Below, piece after piece: positions 44,621-52,602 of a DNA stretch of 64,000 nucleotides (positions are counted from its first letter, which is position 1; each line of letters begins with the position of its first letter). The DNA is from Bacillota bacterium (GTDB lineage Bacteria; Bacillota; Clostridia; Acetivibrionales; DSM-1351), in contig JAEZRV010000047.1 in NCBI GenBank assembly GCA_023444055.1, positions 1 to 64,000 on the forward strand. The letters run 5' to 3'. Both the position numbers and the translations under genes were made by a program. The notes below the pieces were generated by a model. That model was not told the origin of the DNA. It made no database searches and was given only the letters and a program-made list of their open reading frames with translations.

Positions 44621-45634
44621 TTAAATAGTTCTCTGAACAGCTTGTGCGACTAGTCTCAATTCATCCATTAAAGAATCAAATTTCTCAGGTCTCAATGATT
44701 GTGGACCATCACAAAGAGCTGTTGGAGGGTTAAGATGAACTTCTATTATTAAGCCATCAGCACCTGTAGCTATAGCACCTTTAGCTAGAGCAGGTACATA
44801 CTTCCAATTACCCGTTGCGTGACTTGGATCAACGATAATTGGCAGATGAGAAACTTCCTTTATTACAGGGATAGCACTTAAATCAAGAGTGTTTCTTGTC
44901 ATTGTTTCATAAGTGCGTATACCTCTTTCACAAAGAATAACATTTTGGTTTCCTTCAGCGATTATATACTCAGCCGCCATAAGCCATTCTTCAATGGTTG
45001 CAGATAAACCTCTTTTTAAAAGAACTGGTTTATTTGTCATACCTACTTCGCTAAGAAGTCGAAAGTTCTGCATGTTTCTTGCCCCGATCTGGAATATATC
45101 GGTATACTTGTTTACAAGCTCAACATCCCTAGTGTCAACTACCTCTGTTACTAATTTAAGTCCTGTAGCTTCACGTCCGGCTACCATTATTTTTAGACCA
45201 TCTTCTTCAAGCCCCTGGAATGCATATGGAGAGCTTCTTGGTTTGAATGCGCCGCCGCGAAGTATTTTAGCACCGCTTTTTTTAACGCTGACAGCTGTAG
45301 AGACAAAATCCTTCTCATTCTCAATAGCGCAAGGGCCAGCCATTACTACAATTTCATTACCTCCGATTTTTACATCTCCCAAATCAATTACTGTAGAAGC
45401 TTTCTGTAGTTCATTACTTGCAAGTTTGTAAGGCTTCATAATTGGTACTAGTGATTCAACACCTGGCATTTGCGATACTGCATGTATATTCAAAAGCCTT
45501 TTATCACCTATTGCACCAATTATTGTTTTTATATCACCAGTTATCGGATGGGTTTTAAAACCAAGATCAATCAACCTATTTTCAACATTTAGAATATCCT
45601 GTTTTGTTGCATTCTGTTTCATTACTATAATCAT
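44621..45634 (-). CDS. aroF: 3-deoxy-7-phosphoheptulonate (DAHP) synthase
   Basis: A 337-residue type I-beta DAHP synthase from ATG 45634 (MIIVMKQNATKQD); ATG 45646 is possible. The N-terminal ferredoxin-like regulatory domain (~1-70) is followed by the barrel with VVMAGPCAIE, LRGGAFKPRSSPYAFQG, KPVLLKRG, CERGIRTYET, VDPSHATG and EVHLNPP. It condenses PEP and erythrose 4-phosphate to begin aromatic amino-acid synthesis. A T-box leader for an aromatic tRNA lies upstream, so it is induced by amino-acid shortage. No strong ribosome site is seen at the start. Confidence 0.95.
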   Translation of the reverse strand: MIIVMKQNATKQDILNVENRLIDLGFKTHPITGDIKTIIGAIGDKRLLNIHAVSQMPGVESLVPIMKPYKLASNELQKASTVIDLGDVKIGGNEIVVMAGPCAIENEKDFVSTAVSVKKSGAKILRGGAFKPRSSPYAFQGLEEDGLKIMVAGREATGLKLVTEVVDTRDVELVNKYTDIFQIGARNMQNFRLLSEVGMTNKPVLLKRGLSATIEEWLMAAEYIIAEGNQNVILCERGIRTYETMTRNTLDLSAIPVIKEVSHLPIIVDPSHATGNWKYVPALAKGAIATGADGLIIEVHLNPPTALCDGPQSLRPEKFDSLMDELRLVAQAVQRTI

Positions 45635-45669
45635 AATTACATTCATGTTTACATTCTAACTTAAAAGTA

Positions 45670-45710
45670 TAATACTATTTCGCATTTAAAATATAGAAAA
45701 GATATTTTAA
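45670..45710 (+). repeat. R4 repeat copy with an A/T hairpin
   Basis: Second copy of the block at 25466-25508. TAAAATAT and ATATTTTA form a perfect small hairpin. Here it lies between the aroF T-box and the aroF start. Confidence 0.5.
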
Positions 45711-45717
45711 ATACAAA

Positions 45718-45735
45718 TCAGTATAGAAGTAACAT
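45718..45735 (-). other. Five-codon mini-ORF in the aroF leader
   Basis: AAGGAGGTG stands eight bases before an ATG that encodes only MLLLY and a stop. It is the best ribosome site in the aroF leader, whereas aroF itself has none. It could be a leader peptide or a relic. Confidence 0.3.
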
Positions 45736-45872
45736 GAATTTGCACCTCCTTTTAATTTTTTGTTAATAATTGCATAATAATACTAGTAATACCAAAATTC
45801 GTATTTTATTTTGCAATGCATGTTTTGACTTGGGAGGCCTAAAAGGTTTTAGTTCCTTAGCCGTTTAATTAC

Positions 45873-46140
45873 AAAAAAGCCCTCATCCCTAAAAAACTAG
45901 GGACGAGGACTTACATCCACGCGTTACCACCCAAATTGGTTAAAAACCCACTCATACATGCACAGGAAACAAATAAGTAATCCGATACACTCCTTCTATA
46001 ACGGGAAGTCCCGGTATGACCTACAAATTAGTTTCAGCCAACTGTTCGTGGGAGAACTTCAAGTATACTATCTTGCAATGCTTCCATCATCTCATTGCTC
46101 GCTGTAAAGAATCATATAAACTACTTTTCCCATTCATCAC
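45873..46140 (-). promoter_or_regulatory. T-box riboswitch of aroF
   Basis: On the minus strand the T-box TGGGTGGTAACGCG lies at 45933-45920 and a terminator hairpin CCTCGTCCCTA/TAGGGATGAGG with a T-run at 45910-45873. Stem I elements (GCGAGCAATGAGATGATGG) lie near 46107-46083. The specifier looks like TTC (Phe) at 46056-46054 within GAAGTTCTCC, but this is uncertain. Uncharged aromatic tRNA would permit read-through into aroF. Confidence 0.85.
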
Positions 46141-46233
46141 ATTTCATAAAAAATATTTTATTAAATAAATACTAACATGTTTTTACAAATAAAGTCAACA
46201 ATTTTTTATATTAAAATGTTAGTGTACTTTTTA

Positions 46234-46980
46234 TTATTTTAAAATCCTTTGTATAACAGTAGTTCTAGCTTCGTTTTCAAAGGTATCATCAAGTGTGCCC
46301 AGAGCATCAAAATCATCATATTTTTGTTTTAATGCTAGGGAAAGCAGGTGATCTGTCAATATTGGATTCTTTGGAAGAAGGCTGCCATGAGAATATGAGC
46401 AGTAAACATTGTTGTATACTGCACCTTCAAAGCCGTCGGTACCGTTATTTCCATTACCAAAGAGAACCTTGCCCAAAGGACGGATACTATCGCCTAGGTA
46501 AGTTCTGCCAGAGTGATTTTCAAACCCAACAATTTTAAGAGGGTGTCCATCTTCACTTATGATATCACTTTCGAAAACGATATTTCCAATCATTCTTTCC
46601 TTGCCGCCAACAGTCCACAAATCAAGGGCTCCGAGAAACTCTATTTCTTTTTCATCCCATGTTTTGTAATACTTTCCCATGAGCTGATAACCACCGCAAA
46701 TACATAGAAAAACCTTCATATTGGAAACGGCATTTTTAATTTCGGTGGCTTTTTGCTCAAGAACATCTTTTTGAATTATCTCTTGCTCATAATCTTGTCC
46801 ACCGCCTAAGAAAATAATATCATATGCAGATGCATCAAAATTTTCACCGATTGTTACATTTTGTATTGTTGTATTTATACCGTGCCACTGAGCTCTTTTT
46901 TGCAGAGCTAATATATTTCCTCTATCTCCATAAGTATTCAGAAGATCAGGGTAAAGATGACAAATATTTAAATCAAACAT
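46234..46980 (-). CDS. gatD: Lipid II isoglutaminyl synthase, glutaminase subunit GatD
   Basis: A 248-residue class I glutamine amidotransferase of the CobB/CobQ type. The nucleophile is C95 in LCICGGYQLMG and the catalytic His is in SYSHGSLLPKNP. The start overlaps the murT stop (TAATG), so the two subunits are coupled. It supplies ammonia to MurT for amidation of D-glutamate in lipid II. It lies inside the DNA dividing murA. Confidence 0.95.
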   Translation of the reverse strand: MFDLNICHLYPDLLNTYGDRGNILALQKRAQWHGINTTIQNVTIGENFDASAYDIIFLGGGQDYEQEIIQKDVLEQKATEIKNAVSNMKVFLCICGGYQLMGKYYKTWDEKEIEFLGALDLWTVGGKERMIGNIVFESDIISEDGHPLKIVGFENHSGRTYLGDSIRPLGKVLFGNGNNGTDGFEGAVYNNVYCSYSHGSLLPKNPILTDHLLSLALKQKYDDFDALGTLDDTFENEARTTVIQRILK

Positions 46981-48395
46981 TATTTCCAGAACTCCTTCAG
47001 ATTGAACTTTTTCTTTAAAATACTGCGGATGTCAAGCATTGCAGTATATGTCGGTAGTATATAAAAACAGCCTCCCGATGGTGTTTTTTTCAAGCCTTCA
47101 TCAATTAGAATATGATAGTCCTTAATAATTCTGATTTTGGATGTATCAAGACCGCTATATTTAAGGCGTACAGCCATATCTTCGCCTCTTACACCAGACG
47201 TAATAATTCCTTCAATTTTGTCTGCAACATTATCCAGTTGCTCAAAATCAACATCCCAGAGCCAAGAAATATCTGTACCATCGGCTAAGTTATCATTAAT
47301 TAGAAAGGCAATATTCAATGGCTGATTATCAAGGGCTAAAAAGCTAAGCACCTGATTAAATCCAGTTGGATTTTTAACAAGTATCAGCTTAATTGTTTTG
47401 TTCTCCACACTTATTGATTCCATTCTACCAAAACCGGATTCAAAGGATTGAAGGGCATTTAATATAGTATCAACCTTATAATTTAGCGCAAGACCACATG
47501 TTGCAGCAGCCATTGCATTGTAAACATTATATAACCCAGGAAGATTTATTCTTGTAATGAACTCATTTTCTTCCTGTAATAAAGAAGAAGTACATTTACA
47601 CTTAATAGTTGTATAGCTACTCCCAGCTTCCTGAATTTCAATACATTCTAAATCAGCGTCAGGTCTTTTATAACCGCAATTAGTACAGTAGAAGCCGCCT
47701 AAATGCCCGTATATATGATTTTTATAAATATATTTATTTTTACAATATATACAGAACATAGCATCAGAATTTATATTTTCTAAAGTAGCCTGATAGGTGT
47801 CTTGGTTTATACCATAGTAGAGTACTGGTTTTGAAGTATCTTTACCAAGAGAGGCGCACATTGAATCATCTGCATTCAAAATTAAAGCTGCATTATCACC
47901 TGTTCGCTCAAGACCAGATTTAACTGCGTTTAAAGTTGAATAAAGCTCACCGTATCTGTCTAATTGATCCCTAAAAAAGTTAGTAACAACAACAGCTTTT
48001 GGCGTAATATGCTTTGTTACTTGATTAAAAGCAGCCTCATCGCTTTCGATTAGAGCAACTTTATGTTTTGGCTTACCGCTAATAGAAACTGCTTGAATAA
48101 ATAAAGTTGTTATCCCGCTTAGTAAGTTAGCACCCGACTTATTGGTTATGTAATCTACATTGTTATTTTTTAGAATTTCTTCAATAATTCTAGTTGTAGT
48201 AGTTTTGCCATTTGTACCAGTAACCATTATAATCTCAAAGTCTTTTGCGATTGATTTAAGAATATCTGGGAATAGCTTTAATGCTACCTTGCCAGGCAGA
48301 GTAGTGCCACCACTTCTAAAAAGGCGTAATGTATAAATTGTTAATTTTGATATAACTATTGCAATAACTTGTCTTAATTTCATATTTATATCCAT
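46980..48395 (-). CDS. murT: Lipid II isoglutaminyl synthase, Mur-ligase-like subunit MurT
   Basis: A 471-residue Mur ligase homologue. The ATP-binding loop GTNGKTTTT is at ~60-68. A four-cysteine zinc ribbon follows (CIYCKNKY... YCTNCGYK), then the C-terminal DUF1727 domain (~320-440). With GatD it converts D-iso-glutamate of lipid II to iso-glutamine. ATG 48395 has no clear ribosome site; ATG 48383 (MKLRQVIAIV) is an alternative. The start lies in an R3-like hairpin (48388-48440), and a five-codon ORF (MPLFL) with a strong AGGAGG sits at 48434-48417. Confidence 0.94.
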   Translation of the reverse strand: MDINMKLRQVIAIVISKLTIYTLRLFRSGGTTLPGKVALKLFPDILKSIAKDFEIIMVTGTNGKTTTTRIIEEILKNNNVDYITNKSGANLLSGITTLFIQAVSISGKPKHKVALIESDEAAFNQVTKHITPKAVVVTNFFRDQLDRYGELYSTLNAVKSGLERTGDNAALILNADDSMCASLGKDTSKPVLYYGINQDTYQATLENINSDAMFCIYCKNKYIYKNHIYGHLGGFYCTNCGYKRPDADLECIEIQEAGSSYTTIKCKCTSSLLQEENEFITRINLPGLYNVYNAMAAATCGLALNYKVDTILNALQSFESGFGRMESISVENKTIKLILVKNPTGFNQVLSFLALDNQPLNIAFLINDNLADGTDISWLWDVDFEQLDNVADKIEGIITSGVRGEDMAVRLKYSGLDTSKIRIIKDYHILIDEGLKKTPSGGCFYILPTYTAMLDIRSILKKKFNLKEFWK

Positions 48396-48440
48396 GCCTG
48401 AATTTCGGTATAAAAATCATAAGAATAATGGCATGGATTA
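48388..48440. repeat. R3-like palindrome over the murT start
   Basis: ATCCATGCC (48390-48398) and GGCATGGAT (48430-48438) are perfect 9-bp complements around ~31 nt. The ends match those of the R3 copies at 16.7 and 58.5 kb, although the interior is shorter. Folding would bury the first murT ATG. Confidence 0.55.
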
Positions 48441-48696
48441 GTCCTCCTTTTTTTAATTAACATAAATCTTAATAATACTTATAAATAAATTTTTAACATA
48501 TAAAAAATTCTTTAAATTCATTAAAACATTATATCATATAAATAAATTATGTTTTATAATAATTTAATTTATATTAAATTATTATAAATCAAGCTTTTTA
48601 TGATTATAAAGAGTATTAGTGTATTTTTGTAATTATTGACAATAATAATTCAAAATATCACAATTGATGGGCAATATAATAATGTGATATAATAAA

Positions 48697-48865
48697 CTCG
48701 AAAAATTAGTTCGTATATACATAGTGCATTTTCGAGCCCCAAAAACCACAAGTGTTTTTTGCAGTGAAGAATATTTGTGCAAACATGGTTCGTTTTCGAG
48801 TTCCAAAAACCACGAGTGGTTTTTGCAGTGAGGAATATTGTACAAACAGGATACACTTTCGAGCA
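48697..48865 (+). repeat. Two-hairpin dispersed repeat (family R1, CCACAAGTGG type)
   Basis: Begins CTCGAAAAATT. Two units of TTTTCGAG plus an AAAAACCAC(A/G)AGTGGTTTTT-type hairpin and GCAGTGA(A/G)GAATATT follow, closing with CTTTCGAG. Same plan as the 55.1-kb copy. It lies ~60 bp before the right murA junction. The remainder of 48396-48926 is A/T-rich without genes. Confidence 0.85.
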
Positions 48866-49844
48866 GCAGGAGACCGCAGATTATTTTTTAGTAAGTGGTG
48901 GAGCTGCCAATAGCGTAACACATTCAGGTGGCTGTGAAATAGGACCAAGACCTATTGATTTGCATTTAAAGGCACTCAGAAGCCTAGGTGCCAAAATAAA
49001 TGATACCAATGGTGGATACATAAGCTGTGAAACTGAAGGACTTAAAGGATGTGAGATATACCTGGACTATCCAAGTGTTGGAGCTACCGAAAATGCTATG
49101 ATAGCAGCAGTATATGCTCAGGGTGATACTATTATCAGGAATGCAGCAAAAGAGCCTGAAATAATTGATTTGCAAAATTTCCTTCAAAAAATAGGGGCGA
49201 AAGTTTCCGGTGCAGGTTCAAGCATTATTAGAATTAAGGGATATGAGAAAAAGTTTACTAAAGTAGAGCATACAGTAATTCCCGATAGAATAGTAACCGG
49301 AACTTATATGGTGGCATCGGCAATAACTGGGGGCAATGTTATTATTAAAGACATTATTCCTGAACATATTATATCAATTGCTTCCGTTTTAAGGGATATG
49401 GGGTGCCAGATAAATATAAAGCGTAATGACATTCAAGTGGTAGCAGGAACAAAGTTAGATGCAATTGAAGTAATCAGAACTTTACCATATCCGGGATTCC
49501 CAACAGATATGCAAGCACAGATGATGGCATTATTAACTTTATGTAAGGGCACAAGCATTATAATTGAGACAATCTTTGAAAGTAGATATAAGCATGTTGA
49601 TGAACTTTTAAAGATGGGTGCTAATATCAGAATAGATGGTCGTATGGCTGTTATTAAAGGTGTTAACCGTCTTAATGGTGCACAGGTAGTTGCAAGGGAT
49701 TTACGCGGAGGTGCTGCGTTGATTTTAGCTGGATTAGCGGCTCAAGGTGAGACTGTTATTACAGGGCTTGAGCATATTGACAGAGGTTATTATAACGTTG
49801 AAGAAAAACTGTCTGAAATTGGGGCAGATATAATAAGGAAATAA
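48777..49844 (+). pseudogene. murA: MurA C-terminal fragment, split gene part 2
   Basis: The frame opens at ATG 48777 in repeat DNA, but MurA homology begins only at Gly51 (48927): GGCEIGPRPIDLHLKALRSLGA. It continues to the normal end (GAAL, HIDRGYYNVEEKLSEIGADI). The 304 homologous codons plus 114 of the upstream fragment make 418, the usual MurA length. No frameshift or internal stop has accumulated, and the downstream spacing to ftsQ is normal. There is no ribosome site before ATG 48777. The intact coding state suggests a recent or reversible split. Confidence 0.9.
48905..48945 (+). other. attR-like junction inside murA
   Basis: CAGGTG at 48925-48930 repeats the core of the left junction. 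To its left TAACACATT is the other palindrome arm; to its right is genuine murA (GGCTGTGAAATAGG). Joined to the left junction's right side it forms arms TAACACATTC and GAGTGTGTTA around AGGT. Confidence 0.6.
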
Positions 49845-49851
49845 GAAATAA

Positions 49852-50685
49852 ATGGAAAATACTACAAAGAAAACTGTTTACAAGAGAAAAAAAACTACAA
49901 AAAAGCGGCGTATTAATGCAAAAAGAGTTAAAAATTTATTGCTATTTATTACTATAATTACTGCTGCTATTATTTTTGCGCGTTCGTCTTTTTTTATAGT
50001 AGATGATATTAAAGTAGTAGGCAATAAAAAATATGCATCAAATGATATAATTTTAGAAACAGGTCTTACAACAGGTCAAAATGTATTTAAAATGCTGGGA
50101 GAAAAACCAAAGAATTTAATATCCTTTAGATTTAATGATAGGGAACAAAGTATATATGAGACTATGCCATATATAAAATCTATTAGTATAAGGCCCTCCT
50201 TGCCTAAATCAATAAGAATTAAAATTCAAGAGAGAACTCCTTTTGCTATTCTCGAAACTAAAGGGACAAGCCTGTTGATTGATAAAGAAGGATATGCTTT
50301 AGAAGTTGTAAAAGATTCTAAACTAAAAAAGAAATATTTTAAAATAATAGGTACATTGGTGGATAGCTATAAATTAGGACAAGAGGTAAAATTTAAAGAG
50401 GAATCGCCTTTGAACGTAGTGACAAATTTTAGTGATTTGCTAATAAAAAGCGATAAAAATGCAAAAATAAAATTGTATACAATACTTACTAATGTGAAAG
50501 TATCCAATATAAATTGTATAACAGCCGATTTTGAAGACAGAGTTAGTGCTGATTTTAGAGACTATGACAATCTTGAATATAATATAAGCTTTTTTAGAAA
50601 AGTATATACTAGTAATATAAATAAGCAAAAAGGTACTTTGATTTTTAAAGCTGGTACTGATCCTTATTTTGTACCTAAAGATTAG
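49852..50685 (+). CDS. ftsQ: Cell division protein FtsQ/DivIB
   Basis: A 277-residue bitopic protein. A Lys/Arg-rich cytoplasmic tail (~1-40) precedes one membrane segment (LLLFITIITAAIIFA) and the extracellular POTRA domain (FFIVDDIKVVGNKKYASNDIIL) plus FtsQ beta domain. It belongs to the divisome with FtsL/DivIC and FtsW/I. It begins eight bases after murA's stop, the usual murA-ftsQ linkage, which argues that the C-terminal murA piece is in its native place. Confidence 0.93.
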   Translation: MENTTKKTVYKRKKTTKKRRINAKRVKNLLLFITIITAAIIFARSSFFIVDDIKVVGNKKYASNDIILETGLTTGQNVFKMLGEKPKNLISFRFNDREQSIYETMPYIKSISIRPSLPKSIRIKIQERTPFAILETKGTSLLIDKEGYALEVVKDSKLKKKYFKIIGTLVDSYKLGQEVKFKEESPLNVVTNFSDLLIKSDKNAKIKLYTILTNVKVSNINCITADFEDRVSADFRDYDNLEYNISFFRKVYTSNINKQKGTLIFKAGTDPYFVPKD

Positions 50686-50809
50686 CAATATAGAAATTAT
50701 TTTGGCAAGAGACTATAATTTTGAGAATCGATAGACTTTTTGTTGTGGTAAGATTGAGTTATATATAAATTTTATATTCTTTAAGAATGTATTTGAAAGG
50801 ACTGATTTT

Positions 50810-51166
50810 ATGATACCAATTTTAGGATTAATTGTAGGAATACTAATAGGCATGTTTATTCCAATTACAATCCCATCAGAGTACTTTACATACGTTGCGG
50901 TTGCAATACTTGCGGCTTTAGACTCTGTATTCGGAGGATTGGTTGCCACAATAAATAGAAAGTTTGAAATGAGAATTTTTCTTTCTGGTTTTTTTGGAAA
51001 TGCTCTTCTAGCTGCGATATTGGCTTATATAGGTGATAAATTAGGGCTTCAGATTTACCTAGCAGCGATATTTGCTTTTGGTAATAGATTATTCTTAAAC
51101 TTTGCACTAATTAGAAGATTTGTATTGAATAAGTTCTTCAAAAAAGATAATATAATTAATGAATAA
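50810..51166 (+). CDS. sbp: Small basic protein Sbp (DUF1290)
   Basis: A 118-residue membrane protein with three or four hydrophobic segments (PILGLIVGILIGMFIPI, YVAVAILAALDSVFGGLVA, LAAILAYIGDKLGL) and a Lys-rich tail. It matches the DUF1290 small basic protein always found between divIB and ftsA in Firmicutes. Its role is not established; the position implies division. Confidence 0.93.
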   Translation: MIPILGLIVGILIGMFIPITIPSEYFTYVAVAILAALDSVFGGLVATINRKFEMRIFLSGFFGNALLAAILAYIGDKLGLQIYLAAIFAFGNRLFLNFALIRRFVLNKFFKKDNIINE

Positions 51167-51215
51167 ATATAGCGGATTTTGAGGGTGTTTGTAAGTAAAT
51201 TGGGAGGTCAGTTTT

Positions 51216-52451
51216 GTGTCTGATATCATTGTAGGAATAGATATAGGTACTTCAAAAGTAAGTACTGTTATAGGTAAGGTGGATAGTGAAGGTGAAGTCC
51301 AAGTCTTAGGTAAAGGGTTAGCAGCTTGTAATGGAGTTAAAAAAGGGATAATTATTGACATTGATGCCACATCAGCTTCTATACGGAATTCTGTTATGGC
51401 TGCTGAAGCTCAATCTGAGATGAAGGTCATTTCGGCATATGTAAACATTTCAGGATTACATGTTAATATAATCAATCATAAAAATATTACTAACATTGTT
51501 AGTGAAAATAAGGAAATTACAAAGAATGATGTGAAGAAGCTAATTTATTCTGCTGGGGCAATACCTATAGCAGAGGATTGTGAAATTATTGATGTTGTAC
51601 CAACTGAGTTTATATTAGATGGATATGACGGAATAATAGATCCCATTGGTATGAAAGGTTCTGTACTTGAAGGCAATTTTGATGTAGTAGTTGGGAAAAT
51701 AATATCAGTTCAAAATATAATAAGAAGCTTAGAAAAAGCAGGTATAAAAGCTGATGGGCTTGTAGCAGAGACTTTTGCGGCTGGAGAATGTATTTTGATG
51801 CCTGATGAGAAGGACATGGGAGTCATTTTTGTTGATATCGGTGGAGGAACCACAGAAGTAAGCGTCTTTAAGAATGAAAAGCTATTAATGAATCAATGTC
51901 TTCCTGTTGGGGGAGATCATATTTCAAATGATTTATCTATTGCTTTAAAGATGTCTTATGCTGAGTCTGAAAAAGTAAAGAAGCAGTTTCAATTAGCATC
52001 AACTAACTTAATAAAAAATGACCAAGAGATATCTGTTAATGACATTAGTGAGAGCTTCAAAAAAAATGTAATGGTATCTGATGTAATTGAAGTGATTGAA
52101 GCAAGGGTTTGTGAAATATTTAGCCTCTGTCATGATATGATAGATAAAAAATGTTCAGGAAATTATGGTGCTGGTGTTGTGCTATCAGGTAATGGTATTT
52201 CTACTTTAGATGGCGCTGCTGAGCTGGCAAATGAAATTTTTAGATTACCTGTTAGAGTTGCATCCTCAAAGATTAAAGAAGTTAATTCACTTGAATATTG
52301 TACTGCAGCAGGGATAATTAAATATATAGCAACACAGGAAAGGGAAGCAAGTACTGTTAGTAGAAAAACCATACAGAATAACGATAAAAAAGCTAAAGAA
52401 AAAAACCTTGTTAAAAAGTTTTTTGATTCACTAAAAAAATTATTTTTTTAA
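51216..52451 (+). CDS. ftsA: Cell division protein FtsA
   Basis: A 411-residue actin-like protein from GTG 51216 (GGGAGG upstream). Phosphate-binding motifs are GIDIGTSKV and FVDIGGGTTEVSVF. The C-terminal amphipathic helix that binds the membrane is visible as KKFFDSLKKLFF. It anchors FtsZ, encoded next. Confidence 0.96.
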   Translation: MSDIIVGIDIGTSKVSTVIGKVDSEGEVQVLGKGLAACNGVKKGIIIDIDATSASIRNSVMAAEAQSEMKVISAYVNISGLHVNIINHKNITNIVSENKEITKNDVKKLIYSAGAIPIAEDCEIIDVVPTEFILDGYDGIIDPIGMKGSVLEGNFDVVVGKIISVQNIIRSLEKAGIKADGLVAETFAAGECILMPDEKDMGVIFVDIGGGTTEVSVFKNEKLLMNQCLPVGGDHISNDLSIALKMSYAESEKVKKQFQLASTNLIKNDQEISVNDISESFKKNVMVSDVIEVIEARVCEIFSLCHDMIDKKCSGNYGAGVVLSGNGISTLDGAAELANEIFRLPVRVASSKIKEVNSLEYCTAAGIIKYIATQEREASTVSRKTIQNNDKKAKEKNLVKKFFDSLKKLFF

Positions 52452-52602
52452 GGCAATAAAATCTAAACTTGCCTAATTTAAATTTATAATATATATTATT
52501 AGTATGTGTTTTTGTAATCTTTTGAAAGAATATTTATATTGATAAGATAATAAATAATGTTTACGATAATGTCTTATTACCAAAGCTAAAGGGGGATTTA
52601 CT

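Noticed and set aside
44913..45431. 172-codon ORF opposite aroF
   Set aside because: Antisense shadow of a well-supported gene.
37846..48924. The murA-dividing segment as an ordinary prophage or ICE
   Set aside because: It holds housekeeping genes and no integrase, capsid, terminase or conjugation gene; only the junctions look like att sites.
48633..48948. Three minus-strand ORFs of 68-80 codons
   Set aside because: They are shadows of the R1 repeat and the murA fragment on the other strand.
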